Notes under the pieces: model-generated
Seen by the model: only the letters and a program-made list of their open reading frames with translations
Told to the model about the DNA's origin: nothing
The model's database searches: none
Shown here: in pieces, positions 17,580-26,075 of the stretch
Layout: every line of letters begins with the position of its first letter
Position numbering within the stretch: the first letter of the stretch is position 1
Assembly: GCA_965229715.1 (NCBI GenBank)
Contig: CBDDJL010000001.1
Coordinates: forward strand, 155,150 to 219,149
Direction: 5' to 3'
DNA: 64,000 nucleotides
From: JAVJST01 sp965229715
GTDB taxonomy: Bacteria; Pseudomonadota; Alphaproteobacteria; Rhodospirillales; Casp-alpha2
Translations under genes and position numbers: made by a program

Positions 17580-19593
17580 CCTCGCCTCCAAACTCCATTG
17601 CCCACCGATGGCCGTCGTGAACCGCCATGGCGATGGGTCCCGGCGCGACGCAGTCACCAATCTTCGAGACCGTGTCGATGCCTGCGTCGGCAAGTTCCGT
17701 CCGCCGGTCCTGCAGTGCGTCGTGAATGCCACTGACCGGGTCCTTCATCGTCACCATGACAACACTCGCGCCTTCAATGACGCGCGGCGCACCCGTCCAG
17801 AGATGGCTGATGTGAACCCCGTCGTCGTCCACGCGCTTCAGGTTGTGCGAGACGACGATTTCGATGCCGAGTTCCACCATTCGCCCCATCACATGAGAGA
17901 ACTCCAGAGTGAACTTGCTGTAGGTGCCGAGATCCGCCGCCGGCGTCACCAGCGTTACATCGCATCCGTCGATCGCCAGTTTCTCGGCGATCACGCTTCC
18001 CATGTAGTAGTGGTCGTCATCGAACACGACAACGGGGCCATCGATCCTTGCGCCATCCATGACATCATCGGCGGTGTAGACGTTCGAGCGATCCCAGCCC
18101 TCCACCGGTTGGTGATATTGGCGCCCCATTCCGTTTCGCCGCCACGTCCCTCCGGTGGCGACAACCACGTTCGGAATGCCGAAATCGAGAACCTGATCGG
18201 CGTCGAGCTTGCTTTCGAGATAGACGTTCACATTGGCCATCTGGCTGAGTTGATAGGACCGGAAATCACTGACCCGCCCCCAGTCGGAAAGCCCAGGCAG
18301 GGCCGCCTCGCGGGTTACCCGGCCGCCAAGCGCATCCGTGGCCTCCGCGAGCGTCACTTCATACCCGCGCTTGCCAAGCGTCAGCGCGCACTCCATGCCT
18401 GCGGGGCCACCGCCGATGATCAATACGCTGCCGTCGGCGTGGCTTGCAGGCACGGTTTCTGGATGCCAGCCATCCACCTCCTTGCCAATCGTCGGGTTTT
18501 GCGTGCAACGAATGGGTACGGATAACAGAACGTTCGTCGTGCACATGTTGCAACCGATGCACTCGCGGATGTCCTCGATCCGGCCCTCTTCGATCTTTCT
18601 GGGCAGGAAAGGGTCGGCAATCGACGGGCGCGCCGCGCCGATGAAGTCCAGCCGGCCCTTCTTTATTGCCGAGACCATGCGGTCAGGACTGGTGTATCGG
18701 CCGACGCCGACCACCGGTTTAGTGGTGACCGATTTCACGAAATCGGTGTATTCGCGCTGGTAGTCTTCCTCGAAGAACCGCGACAACCCAGAGTCGTTCG
18801 ACCAGTCGCTGACATTGACGTCCCAGAGGTCCGGCAGTTCGGCCAGCATCTCGACGACCTCACGGCCCTCGCATTGCCACTCAAGCCCGTTCTTGCCCAT
18901 CATCTCGTCGACGGCGAAGCGGACCGCGACCGCACACTTGTGGCCGACGGCATCCTTGGTTACCTCTATCATCTCGCGAAACAAGCGAACCCGGTTTTCG
19001 AGCGAACCCCCGTATTCGTCGGTGCGCCGATTGTAGCGCGGCATCAGGAACTGCATCGGCAGCGACAGATCGTGTGCGCAATAGACATAGACGATATCGA
19101 CACCCGCCTGCATGGCGCGCCTGGCTGCGTCGGCCTGCCATTTGATGACGTTCCGGATGTCCTCGCGGTCGGCCGCCTTGGCGACATAGGGACCGTAGCT
19201 CCAGTAGTGGGTTTGCGACGGAGCAATGGGGTAGGTCCGGGTCAGCTTGTTCGCCGCGGACTTGCCGGCGTGCGCCAGTTCAACGCCGAACAAGGCGCCG
19301 TGTTCATGGCAGGCGTCAGCGGCCCTGGCGACCAGCGGAATGTCGCCGTCCGTGAAGAGGCGCATGTGAGGTGAGGACGAATGGTCGGAGGTCTCGTGAA
19401 TCATACACTCTTCGGTACAGACAACGCTCCAACCGCCCTCGGCCTTCATGGCGCGGTACGCGACCATGTGATCAGGATAGGTAAACCCCATCCCGGAAGC
19501 GTGAGGTGCCTGGTAGAACCGGTTCTTCGCCGTGACCGGTCCGATCTTCACCGGTTCGAAGAGGATCGCATAGGAATTGGCGTCATTTGGCAT
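17572..19593 (-). CDS. TMADH/DgcA-like FMN, 4Fe-4S, FAD dehydrogenase (probable N-demethylase)
   Basis: A 673-residue protein closely following the layout of trimethylamine/dimethylamine dehydrogenase and dimethylglycine demethylase subunit DgcA. Seen: KNRFYQAPHASGMGFTYP at the N-terminus, the catalytic-type triad Tyr171 and His174 (YVYCAH) with Asp267 (NDSGLSRF), the 4Fe-4S cysteines C344, C347, C350 and C362 (CIGCNMC...RCTQ), and a second dinucleotide domain from VLIIGGGPAGMECAL. The cysteine that forms the 6-S-cysteinyl-FMN bond in TMADH is replaced by Ala32, so FMN is probably non-covalent. Expected job: oxidative demethylation of a secondary or tertiary N-methyl amine, electrons passing to an ETF. 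It is coupled to the SnoaL-like gene by overlap. Confidence 0.88.
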   Translation of the reverse strand: MPNDANSYAILFEPVKIGPVTAKNRFYQAPHASGMGFTYPDHMVAYRAMKAEGGWSVVCTEECMIHETSDHSSSPHMRLFTDGDIPLVARAADACHEHGALFGVELAHAGKSAANKLTRTYPIAPSQTHYWSYGPYVAKAADREDIRNVIKWQADAARRAMQAGVDIVYVYCAHDLSLPMQFLMPRYNRRTDEYGGSLENRVRLFREMIEVTKDAVGHKCAVAVRFAVDEMMGKNGLEWQCEGREVVEMLAELPDLWDVNVSDWSNDSGLSRFFEEDYQREYTDFVKSVTTKPVVGVGRYTSPDRMVSAIKKGRLDFIGAARPSIADPFLPRKIEEGRIEDIRECIGCNMCTTNVLLSVPIRCTQNPTIGKEVDGWHPETVPASHADGSVLIIGGGPAGMECALTLGKRGYEVTLAEATDALGGRVTREAALPGLSDWGRVSDFRSYQLSQMANVNVYLESKLDADQVLDFGIPNVVVATGGTWRRNGMGRQYHQPVEGWDRSNVYTADDVMDGARIDGPVVVFDDDHYYMGSVIAEKLAIDGCDVTLVTPAADLGTYSKFTLEFSHVMGRMVELGIEIVVSHNLKRVDDDGVHISHLWTGAPRVIEGASVVMVTMKDPVSGIHDALQDRRTELADAGIDTVSKIGDCVAPGPIAMAVHDGHRWAMEFGGEDE

Positions 19594-19662
19594 GGGAACG
19601 ACCTGCGTGGAAAATGCTCTTCGTTGCTTCTATCGGTCTATCTCGCGCCAGTTCGAAATGCA

Positions 19663-20715
19663 TCAGTTGCCCCCGTGCCCATCGGCAAGATCGGGCTTTA
19701 CGACGACTTGCTGGAACGCGGATAGCCTGCCGGCTGCCGCTGCCAGTGCGGCCTCGATCTCGGCCAGCGCGTAGACCTTGCTCTCGATACGATCGACAGG
19801 CAGTTGCCCGGATTCAATCAATCTCACAAGCAGCGACGGTGTCGACCGTGGAAACCAGAAAGAGCCGTGAACAGCGAGATTCTTCGTTACGAGTCCGGCG
19901 GCACGGGGCGCCGGGTCCAGGCTCGCGAGAATAACGACGGATCCCCGCGGCCGAAGGCTCGGAATACAGCTCTCGACGAGCTCCGGGCCGCCTGCTGCCG
20001 CGCAACTCATGACCAGATCGACCGAGGACGCCGGTGGCGGATCGGTCGAAACGACCACACGCGGGTCGACGGCTGCGAGCGGGGCCAGCTTGGAGGTGCT
20101 TCGGCCAAGCGCGAATACTTGGGAAGCGCCCATTGCCAGGGCGAGGAGAACGGCGCCGGAACCCAGCACGCCATTTGCTCCGGTGACCGCAACCGCCCCG
20201 CCAGCTTGAAAGCCGGAACACGTGAAAGCGGAATGGGCTGTCCCAAACCAGCCCAACCGGCAAAGCGTCTCCATCGACGTCTTCTCAAGCGCCGGCTCGA
20301 TACTCGTGACGCATTCCGCGGGAAGCCTGACATGAGTGGCCAGGGTTCCATCGGCGTAGCGTGAGAAAATACGCTGACCTGCTCCGGAAACAGCAAAACA
20401 CCCGACGAAGGCACTATCGAACCTCTCGCCATTGGCCATGGTGCTAACGTAGGAATCACAGTATACGCGGGTGCCTACCGACACATTGTGCACGTTCTCG
20501 CCAACAGCCTCGACCGTTCCCGTGGCCTCACTGCCTGGGGTGAACGGCCTTGGGGGTGTCTCGAAGCCGCCGGACCCGTCGATCAGGGATGAGAGATATG
20601 ACGTCACCATCGTCGCCTCGACACGAACCAGCAGATCGTCGCTTCCCAGCGTGGGAGGGTCGCAGTCCTCGACGCTGGGCGAGGCTTGCCCGGGATTGAG
20701 ACGCATGGCTCTCAT
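19663..20715 (-). CDS. MDR-superfamily alcohol dehydrogenase/quinone oxidoreductase-like protein
   Basis: A 350-residue medium-chain reductase. The ATG at 20715 (MRAMRLNPGQ) has AGGA about nine bases upstream; three other in-frame starts exist close by. The GroES-like domain has PFTPGSEATGTVEAVGENV and the Rossmann domain AVAVTGANGVLGSGAVLLAL. The zinc-site Cys near the N-terminus and the His of the usual GHE motif are absent (TMVTSYLSSL, GSE) and no structural zinc cluster is seen, so it resembles zinc-independent quinone or enoyl reductases. It is the first gene of the leftward MDR/TMADH/SnoaL/ALDH set and lies under palindrome D. Confidence 0.82.
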   Translation of the reverse strand: MRAMRLNPGQASPSVEDCDPPTLGSDDLLVRVEATMVTSYLSSLIDGSGGFETPPRPFTPGSEATGTVEAVGENVHNVSVGTRVYCDSYVSTMANGERFDSAFVGCFAVSGAGQRIFSRYADGTLATHVRLPAECVTSIEPALEKTSMETLCRLGWFGTAHSAFTCSGFQAGGAVAVTGANGVLGSGAVLLALAMGASQVFALGRSTSKLAPLAAVDPRVVVSTDPPPASSVDLVMSCAAAGGPELVESCIPSLRPRGSVVILASLDPAPRAAGLVTKNLAVHGSFWFPRSTPSLLVRLIESGQLPVDRIESKVYALAEIEAALAAAAGRLSAFQQVVVKPDLADGHGGN

Positions 20716-20748
20716 CGATGTCATCCTACTCACGATCCGACAGCAAGA

Positions 20749-20765
20749 TTTTCTTCTAGAGAAAA
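20749..20765. promoter_or_regulatory. Putative XRE-cupin operator, site D
   Basis: TTTTC-TTCTAGA-GAAAA between the MDR gene (leftward) and the OYE-type gene (rightward), matching sites A and C in arm sequence and 7-bp spacing. Confidence 0.6.
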
Positions 20766-20843
20766 ATTATTTGCACACGAGGAAGACGTCAAATACTTTT
20801 GAATCGCATTGTGCATCGACCGGGGTGATCGAAAGACAAGCTC

Positions 20844-22802
20844 ATGAGCAAGCAGTTCCCGTCAGTGTTCGAACCGCTTGAAATTAGGGGGAAGCCTTTC
20901 AAGAACCGCTTCTTCATGGCCGCGCACGGCACGGGATACGCTGAAGAGGGTGGCGTTGGCCCGGCGCAGCTCGCCTACTTTGAAGAGCGTCTCAAGAACG
21001 ATATCGCCCTCTTGATCAGTGAGGCATCCCCGGTAACGCCGCTGCCGGGCATGAAGTATCGACTGCTGAATGCGTCGTCGGACGATTGCATTCCCGGCTA
21101 CGAGAAAGTCGCCGAGATGTGTCACCGCTACGGTGCGCGGTACTTCGTTCAGTTGTTCGAGTATGGCCGCGCCATGGGCCACTCACTGGATGGCAGCAAG
21201 CAGATCGTGCTCGGGCCGTCGGCTGAACCCGACGAACGCTACCACACCACGCCTCGAATGCTCTCGATCACGGAGATCGAAACACTGGTTACCCGTTTCG
21301 GGGAAGCAGCGAGCCGCGCCTATCGCGCCGGTGCCGACGGGGTCGAGATTCTGGTGGGGATGGGGTACCTGCATTCCCAGTTCCTGAGCCCTCGCGTCAA
21401 TACGCGAACGGATCGTTACGGAGGAAGTCCTGAGGCACGTGTCCGGTTTCTCGATGAAACCCTGCAGTCGATGCGGGCATCCACCGACGATGACTTCATC
21501 ATCGGTATTCGGATCGCCGGCGAAGAGGGCGACCCCGACGGTTTGCGGATCGGAGATACCCTGGAGGCCTGCAAGGCCCTCGACCGTGACGGTCGTGTCG
21601 ACTTCGTCAATATCTGTGTTGGCGGCACCCATACCCTGACGGGAACGGCCATGATCGTCCCGCCGATGTTCGAGCAAACGGCACTGTCGCTGCCCCACGC
21701 AAGTATGGTCCGGGAAGCGGTATCGGTGCCCGTCCTAACGGCCGGCCGGATCAATCAGCCGCAGGATGCTGAACGCGCAGTGCGCGATGGCAGCGCCGAC
21801 ATGATCGGGCTGGTCCGGGCGTTGATTGCAGACCCAAAGTTCGTATCGAAAGCTGCTGCTGACGAACCTGATGAGATTCGCGCCTGCATCGCCTGCAATC
21901 AGGCGTGTATTGGTCATCGCCCTGCGGGATTTGGTGTTTCGTGCATTCAATACCCGGAAACAGGGCGCGAGGCGCAATACGCGCAGAAGAAGACCGTCGA
22001 GACACCGCGCAAAATCATGGTTGTAGGTGGTGGACCAGGGGGCATGAAAGCGGCCGTCGTCGCAGCGGAACGTGGGCACGACGTTACCCTGTTTGAGAAA
22101 TCCACAAAGCTTGGCGGTCAGGCACTGCTTGCTCAGGCATTGCCGGGCCGCGCTGAGTTCGGTGGGCTGGTTACAAACCTGATGACCGAGATTCGACGCT
22201 TCGGCGTCTCAGTGAAACTGAACACCGAGGTTTTGCGCGAGTTCATTGAGCAACAAAGCCCAGACGCCGTGATTGTGGCAACTGGGTCACGGCCTAGGAT
22301 ACCTGTCGGAGAGTTTGAGGGCGCACACATGGTGACATCACAGGACGTCATCGAGGGGCGCGTTAATGTTGGCAAAAGCGTAGTCATTGCCGATTGGGCC
22401 TGCGACTGGGCGGGTCTCGGACTCGCTGAGATGCTCGCGAGTGACGGATGTTCGGTTAAGCTCTGCGTCAATGGCGAGATGGCGGGGCAATCAATTCAGT
22501 CGTACGTCAGAACCATTTGGGCGGGCCGCTTGCATCGTCTAGGTGTCCAAATCCTCCCGCTCGTCCGATTGTTTGGCGCGGACGCCGATACGGTCTACTT
22601 CCAGCACGTCATGTCGGGAGAACCCGTGATCTGCGAGTCTGTTGATACGTTGGTTCTCTCGTATGGAAATGTCAGCGAGAACAAGCTCTACGATGAACTC
22701 GTCGGTGGACCAATTGATGTTCACGGCATCGGCGATTGCATGAGTCCGCGAACCGCCGAAGAGGCAGTTCTTGAAGGCCTCAAGGCCGGCGCTTCGGTCT
22801 GA
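20844..22802 (+). CDS. OYE-family FMN/4Fe-4S/FAD oxidoreductase (complete)
   Basis: A 652-residue three-domain enzyme: a TIM barrel (FEPLEIRGKPFKNRFFMAAH, QLFEYGRAMG, SQFLSPRVNTRTDRYGGS), a 4Fe-4S cluster site (CIACNQACIGH with a further Cys in SCIQYPETG), and an FAD/NAD(P) domain starting IMVVGGGPGGMKAAV. It is the same family as the partial gene at the left edge, with long identical stretches, so the window holds two paralogues. Relatives include 2,4-dienoyl-CoA reductase, BaiCD/BaiH and N-methylproline or dimethylglycine demethylases. Its promoter region has palindrome D, so it is likely co-induced with the rest of the cluster. The substrate is uncertain. Confidence 0.9.
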   Translation: MSKQFPSVFEPLEIRGKPFKNRFFMAAHGTGYAEEGGVGPAQLAYFEERLKNDIALLISEASPVTPLPGMKYRLLNASSDDCIPGYEKVAEMCHRYGARYFVQLFEYGRAMGHSLDGSKQIVLGPSAEPDERYHTTPRMLSITEIETLVTRFGEAASRAYRAGADGVEILVGMGYLHSQFLSPRVNTRTDRYGGSPEARVRFLDETLQSMRASTDDDFIIGIRIAGEEGDPDGLRIGDTLEACKALDRDGRVDFVNICVGGTHTLTGTAMIVPPMFEQTALSLPHASMVREAVSVPVLTAGRINQPQDAERAVRDGSADMIGLVRALIADPKFVSKAAADEPDEIRACIACNQACIGHRPAGFGVSCIQYPETGREAQYAQKKTVETPRKIMVVGGGPGGMKAAVVAAERGHDVTLFEKSTKLGGQALLAQALPGRAEFGGLVTNLMTEIRRFGVSVKLNTEVLREFIEQQSPDAVIVATGSRPRIPVGEFEGAHMVTSQDVIEGRVNVGKSVVIADWACDWAGLGLAEMLASDGCSVKLCVNGEMAGQSIQSYVRTIWAGRLHRLGVQILPLVRLFGADADTVYFQHVMSGEPVICESVDTLVLSYGNVSENKLYDELVGGPIDVHGIGDCMSPRTAEEAVLEGLKAGASV

Positions 22803-22900
22803 TCGGGTGTGCATTTGATCGCCTGTCCGTCCAGCTGTTCGATCATGCCCCTCGTGAGAGCTGGGCGGGGACCAGAGGGAAAAGAAGGACTCGGCATCCG

Positions 22901-23131
22901 ATGAGGTCTGGCGCCACGCTTGATTCCTGTCCTCATTGCCAGTCGGCTGTAGACCAGGACGGATTTTTTGTTTGTTCGTCGTGCGGGAGGGTCTGTTGCG
23001 ATGCTTGTGCCATCCATCTTCGCCATGGATCGCCGCATCTCTGCGACCTCCCGATGCTCGCCTGCCCGACATGCGACCGCGCCACCCTCGAACCCGTCAC
23101 GAAACCCGAGACGAACGTCTCACCTGGCTGA
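22901..23131 (+). CDS. Small zinc-ribbon-like protein, function unknown
   Basis: A 76-residue predicted protein rich in paired cysteines: CPHCQS, CSSCGRVCCDAC, HLRHGSPHLC and CPTC, enough to bind two zinc ions in a ribbon or B-box-like arrangement. An AAGGA lies about 11 bases upstream of the ATG. It follows the OYE gene by 98 bp and precedes a palindromic repeat. The regular CxxC spacing argues for a real gene, but the protein is not recognised and the frame could be spurious. Confidence 0.5.
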   Translation: MRSGATLDSCPHCQSAVDQDGFFVCSSCGRVCCDACAIHLRHGSPHLCDLPMLACPTCDRATLEPVTKPETNVSPG

Positions 23132-23213
23132 CAGGGACGACGCAGCATGCCGCCAACACCCCATCCGAAGATTCGTCCTCCGAGAGATAAGAACTACGTC
23201 TGACATGTTGGCA

Positions 23214-23285
23214 TGTCCGCTAGTGGCTACTAGCGGACAATTTCTGAGGAGGCGCTGAACGTCCGCTAATAGCCACGAGCAGACG
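23214..23285. repeat. Two-hairpin palindromic repeat, copy 1
   Basis: The left hairpin is perfect: TGTCCGCTAGT (23214-23224), loop GGCT, ACTAGCGGACA (23229-23239). A 20-bp linker (TTTCTGAGGAGGCGCTGAA region) leads to a second, imperfect stem CGTCCGCT...AGCAGACG (23260-23285). A near-identical copy lies in inverted orientation at 41414-41484. It looks like a REP/MITE-type intergenic element that may also terminate transcription. Confidence 0.75.
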
Positions 23286-23286
23286 T

Positions 23287-24201
23287 CTATTGTTTAACGG
23301 ACGCGGGTAAACTTGATGGCGATGCCCGGTTAAGAGCAACTTCCATCATACCCGCAATAACAATCAGCGAGGCGCCGACTGCCTGTGGCCAACCGAATGT
23401 TTCGTCCGTCAGCAATGCCGCGCTGATGACTCCGACAACAAGCTCCGACAAGATCAGAATGCCGAACACGCCAGTCCCTATCTTCGAAGGAGACCAGAAT
23501 ATCAGCGCAGTTGTGGGCAGCACGAAAAACAATGAGATGCCGAGCAGGAATGGAAGGCTGGAAACAGTTTGGTCCAGCGTGGGGATGTTTCCGATCGAGC
23601 CAGACAGTATTGGGTACTGATATATGGTCGCAATCAACCCGAAGACGATGACCATAAAGAGCAACGGAAACACGCCTTCCGGTTGCTCGACTTCGGTACG
23701 CGCGGCTCCCGCAGCGACCAAGAATCCAGCCAATAAACCGAACCAGTCACCAAGGTAGATAGGAAACGGGACGCCCGCCTCTGTTCCAACCGCAATCCAC
23801 ACACCCGCAAGCGCAATGCTGACCGTCGCGATCCGTGACCATCCCAGTCGTCTTTTGAGACAGACAACTTCGATCAGCGTGGCCCAAAACGGGGTCAGAT
23901 AGAAAAACACAAGGGCCCGGATAACTTCCGTCACCAGAACGGAGTTTGCATAGAAGATCGCCCCGCTGCCCAACAACAGTCCGCAAACCCAGTGCCGCAA
24001 TCCGATTTCCCGGCCTTTCCAGAGCCGCCACGCCGCGACTGGCAGAAGAACGGCGAGGGAGATGATGTATTGCGCGACTGTTCCCCATCCGCCCGTCATT
24101 CCGGCATCGAGCAACCAGCGTTGCGGCAACCAGTACAACCCCCAGGCTCCGGCAGACACAAAGAGGAAAAAGCAAATTGTTAGGTAGCGAGGATGACGCA
24201 T
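23287..24201 (-). CDS. EamA/DMT-family permease
   Basis: About 304 residues with ten predicted hydrophobic segments typical of drug/metabolite transporters (for example YLTICFFLFVSAGAWGLYWL, then VAQYIISLAVLLPVAAWRLW and GASLIVIAGMMEVAL at the end). The two-repeat EamA layout is apparent. The ATG at 24201 (MRHPRYLTI) is preferred over a TTG four codons earlier. Inner-membrane carrier, often exporting metabolites or amino acids. Neighbours are catabolic, but no shared promoter is evident; it is separated from the amidase by a 328-bp gap. Confidence 0.85.
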   Translation of the reverse strand: MRHPRYLTICFFLFVSAGAWGLYWLPQRWLLDAGMTGGWGTVAQYIISLAVLLPVAAWRLWKGREIGLRHWVCGLLLGSGAIFYANSVLVTEVIRALVFFYLTPFWATLIEVVCLKRRLGWSRIATVSIALAGVWIAVGTEAGVPFPIYLGDWFGLLAGFLVAAGAARTEVEQPEGVFPLLFMVIVFGLIATIYQYPILSGSIGNIPTLDQTVSSLPFLLGISLFFVLPTTALIFWSPSKIGTGVFGILILSELVVGVISAALLTDETFGWPQAVGASLIVIAGMMEVALNRASPSSLPASVKQ

Positions 24202-24529
24202 GCGCGATTCCAATAGGGCGCCATGCGCCCCAATCGACTGGTGACGTAGGGGCTCTGTAGCATGTGGATTTCGTCAACGTAAGCTCAGATGACGCATTCA
24301 AATCGACGGTCAAGTCGTCCCCCACGGGTCATCCTACGACATTCAGTGCCATCCCGGCACTGGTCTGCTGCTGGCAGGTGAACGGTCGCTGAACTCCGGA
24401 AATCCGTGCGGCCGTGCAATCAGGTCGGCTTAGGCTCCTATACCGGACGCAATGTGACAACGGCGAAGTGGTCGCGGTTTAGCCACGAGCAGACATTTGC
24501 TCTGAAGTGCCTAGGGCGACAGAGTGTTG
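24202..24529. other. Intergenic region with partial palindromic-repeat remnant
   Basis: No convincing gene is seen in these 328 bp. At about 24481-24498 it contains AGCCACGAGCAGACATTT, matching the right end of the two-hairpin repeat at 23.27 kb, so it probably holds a truncated copy. Confidence 0.5.
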
Positions 24530-25942
24530 CTACGAAGACAAGCCGCTAACTTGTGCTGACTCGGCATCGAAGTTATTGGCATTTGTCTTTTCAAGTGCTC
24601 TCCCAATTCGCAGCGCCCGTGCGTCCTCGAAGCGGCGGACGGCGATCTGTATTCCGGTAGGCAATCTCGATGCAGTTCGGCCGATCGGCACGGTGAGAGC
24701 GGCGAGGTCCAGGAAATTAACGATGCGGCCGAAATGGTTCGGCGGCTCGTTCTCATCGACATCTCGGAGCGGCGGCGGATTTCTGTGACTGCCGGGCAGG
24801 AGGATCGCGTCCATCCCCCGGATGCTGTCATGAAAAAGCACCTGGGCCTGCCGCCGCTCCTCCAGAACGTTCTCGTACCGCTCGCCGGAGATGTCCTTAC
24901 CGCGCAGGATGCGCTCGCGAATGACCGGATCGACAAGATCCAAGTGTTCTTCGACGTAGCGGCCCAGATGCAGATATGCCTCGACACTCATGATGTCGCC
25001 GCCACCGGTCAGATAGGATTCGATCGGCAGAGGTAGCCGAATTTCCTCGACATCGCCGCCGAGTTGCACAACTTCGTTCACGGCATTGTCGAACGCAGCT
25101 CTTACCTCAGCGTTCATTCCACTCATGTCACCTTCACCAAGAACACCGAACCGGAAACCCTCGATGCCATCTTCGATTCCGTTGATGAAGTCCACACTCG
25201 GACTTTCCGACGTCTCAGGATCGTGATCGTCCGGACCGGCAATAGTCTCCATCATCAATGCAGCGTCCCGGACAGAACGAGCCATCGGGCCGACCGTGTC
25301 ATGGGTTGGGCAGAGCGGTACCACGCCGCCCCGGCCGACCAGGCCGCGTGAGGTCTTCAGGCCGACGATGCCGCACCAGGCAGCAGGCGTCCGGATCGAG
25401 CCGCCGGTATCCGTGCCAAGCGCGGCCGGAACCAGGCCGGCGGCGATCGCGACGGCCGACCCGCTGCTCGACCCGCCAGGCACGATGCGATCGTCCACGC
25501 CCCAGGGATTGACCGGTGTTCCTTTGACGGGATTGGTACCCCACCCGCCGAACGCGAACTCGACCATGTTCGTTTTGCCGAGAACGATCATGCCGGCCGC
25601 TTCCAAGCGAACAACGGCATTGGCGGAAACCGTCGGGTGCCGGTCCGTCAACGCGTTGGAACCCGCACTCGTGGAATGGCCCGCGTAGTCGAAGATGTCC
25701 TTGATGGCGACGGGAACGCCATGCAGCTTCCCGAGTGTGTGTCCGGCAGCGCGCATCTCGTCCAACCTCGAGGCTCTCTCTCTCGCGTCACTCGAAAACA
25801 CAGAAGCGAAGGCATCCAGTTTTGGGTTGAGTTGCTCAATTCTGGAAAGATACCAGTCGACCAGTTCGACGGATGAGGTTTCGCCGCGCGAAAGGCGATC
25901 GGCGAGGGCTTCCACGGTTTGATCAGTTGGGTTCATCGACAT
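24530..25942 (-). CDS. Amidase (amidase signature family)
   Basis: About 470 residues with the amidase-signature core: Lys in VPVAIKDIFDYAGHS, then PGGSSSGSAVAIAAG and GTDTGGSIRTPAAWCG containing the cis-Ser and nucleophilic Ser. The catalytic Ser-Ser-Lys triad is therefore complete. It hydrolyses an amide or carbamoyl bond, like GatA, AtzF or allophanate hydrolase, but no glutamine-tRNA amidotransferase partners are present. The start is uncertain (ATG at 25966, 25942 or 25936; none has a strong ribosome site). A terminator separates it from the solute-binding protein gene upstream, so its expression may rely on read-through or its own promoter. Confidence 0.88.
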   Translation of the reverse strand: MSMNPTDQTVEALADRLSRGETSSVELVDWYLSRIEQLNPKLDAFASVFSSDARERASRLDEMRAAGHTLGKLHGVPVAIKDIFDYAGHSTSAGSNALTDRHPTVSANAVVRLEAAGMIVLGKTNMVEFAFGGWGTNPVKGTPVNPWGVDDRIVPGGSSSGSAVAIAAGLVPAALGTDTGGSIRTPAAWCGIVGLKTSRGLVGRGGVVPLCPTHDTVGPMARSVRDAALMMETIAGPDDHDPETSESPSVDFINGIEDGIEGFRFGVLGEGDMSGMNAEVRAAFDNAVNEVVQLGGDVEEIRLPLPIESYLTGGGDIMSVEAYLHLGRYVEEHLDLVDPVIRERILRGKDISGERYENVLEERRQAQVLFHDSIRGMDAILLPGSHRNPPPLRDVDENEPPNHFGRIVNFLDLAALTVPIGRTASRLPTGIQIAVRRFEDARALRIGRALEKTNANNFDAESAQVSGLSS

Positions 25943-26017
25943 TCGACCAGTGTAGCCACGATCCATGCGGTACGCGCGTCGAATGCAGTTTTGCCGGCTT
26001 CCAACATTTTCAACGCC

Positions 26018-26060
26018 AAAAAAGAAGGCGGGCGCCAGGAAACAAACCTGGCACCCGCCT
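26018..26060 (-). terminator. Intrinsic terminator after the second solute-binding protein gene
   Basis: A 13-bp stem (26027-26039 with 26047-26059, one G-U wobble) around a short A-rich loop. On the minus strand it is followed by a T-run (complement of AAAAAA at about 26018-26023). It lies 16 bp beyond the stop of the solute-binding protein gene. Confidence 0.75.
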
Positions 26061-26075
26061 CAATCGACAGGGAGA

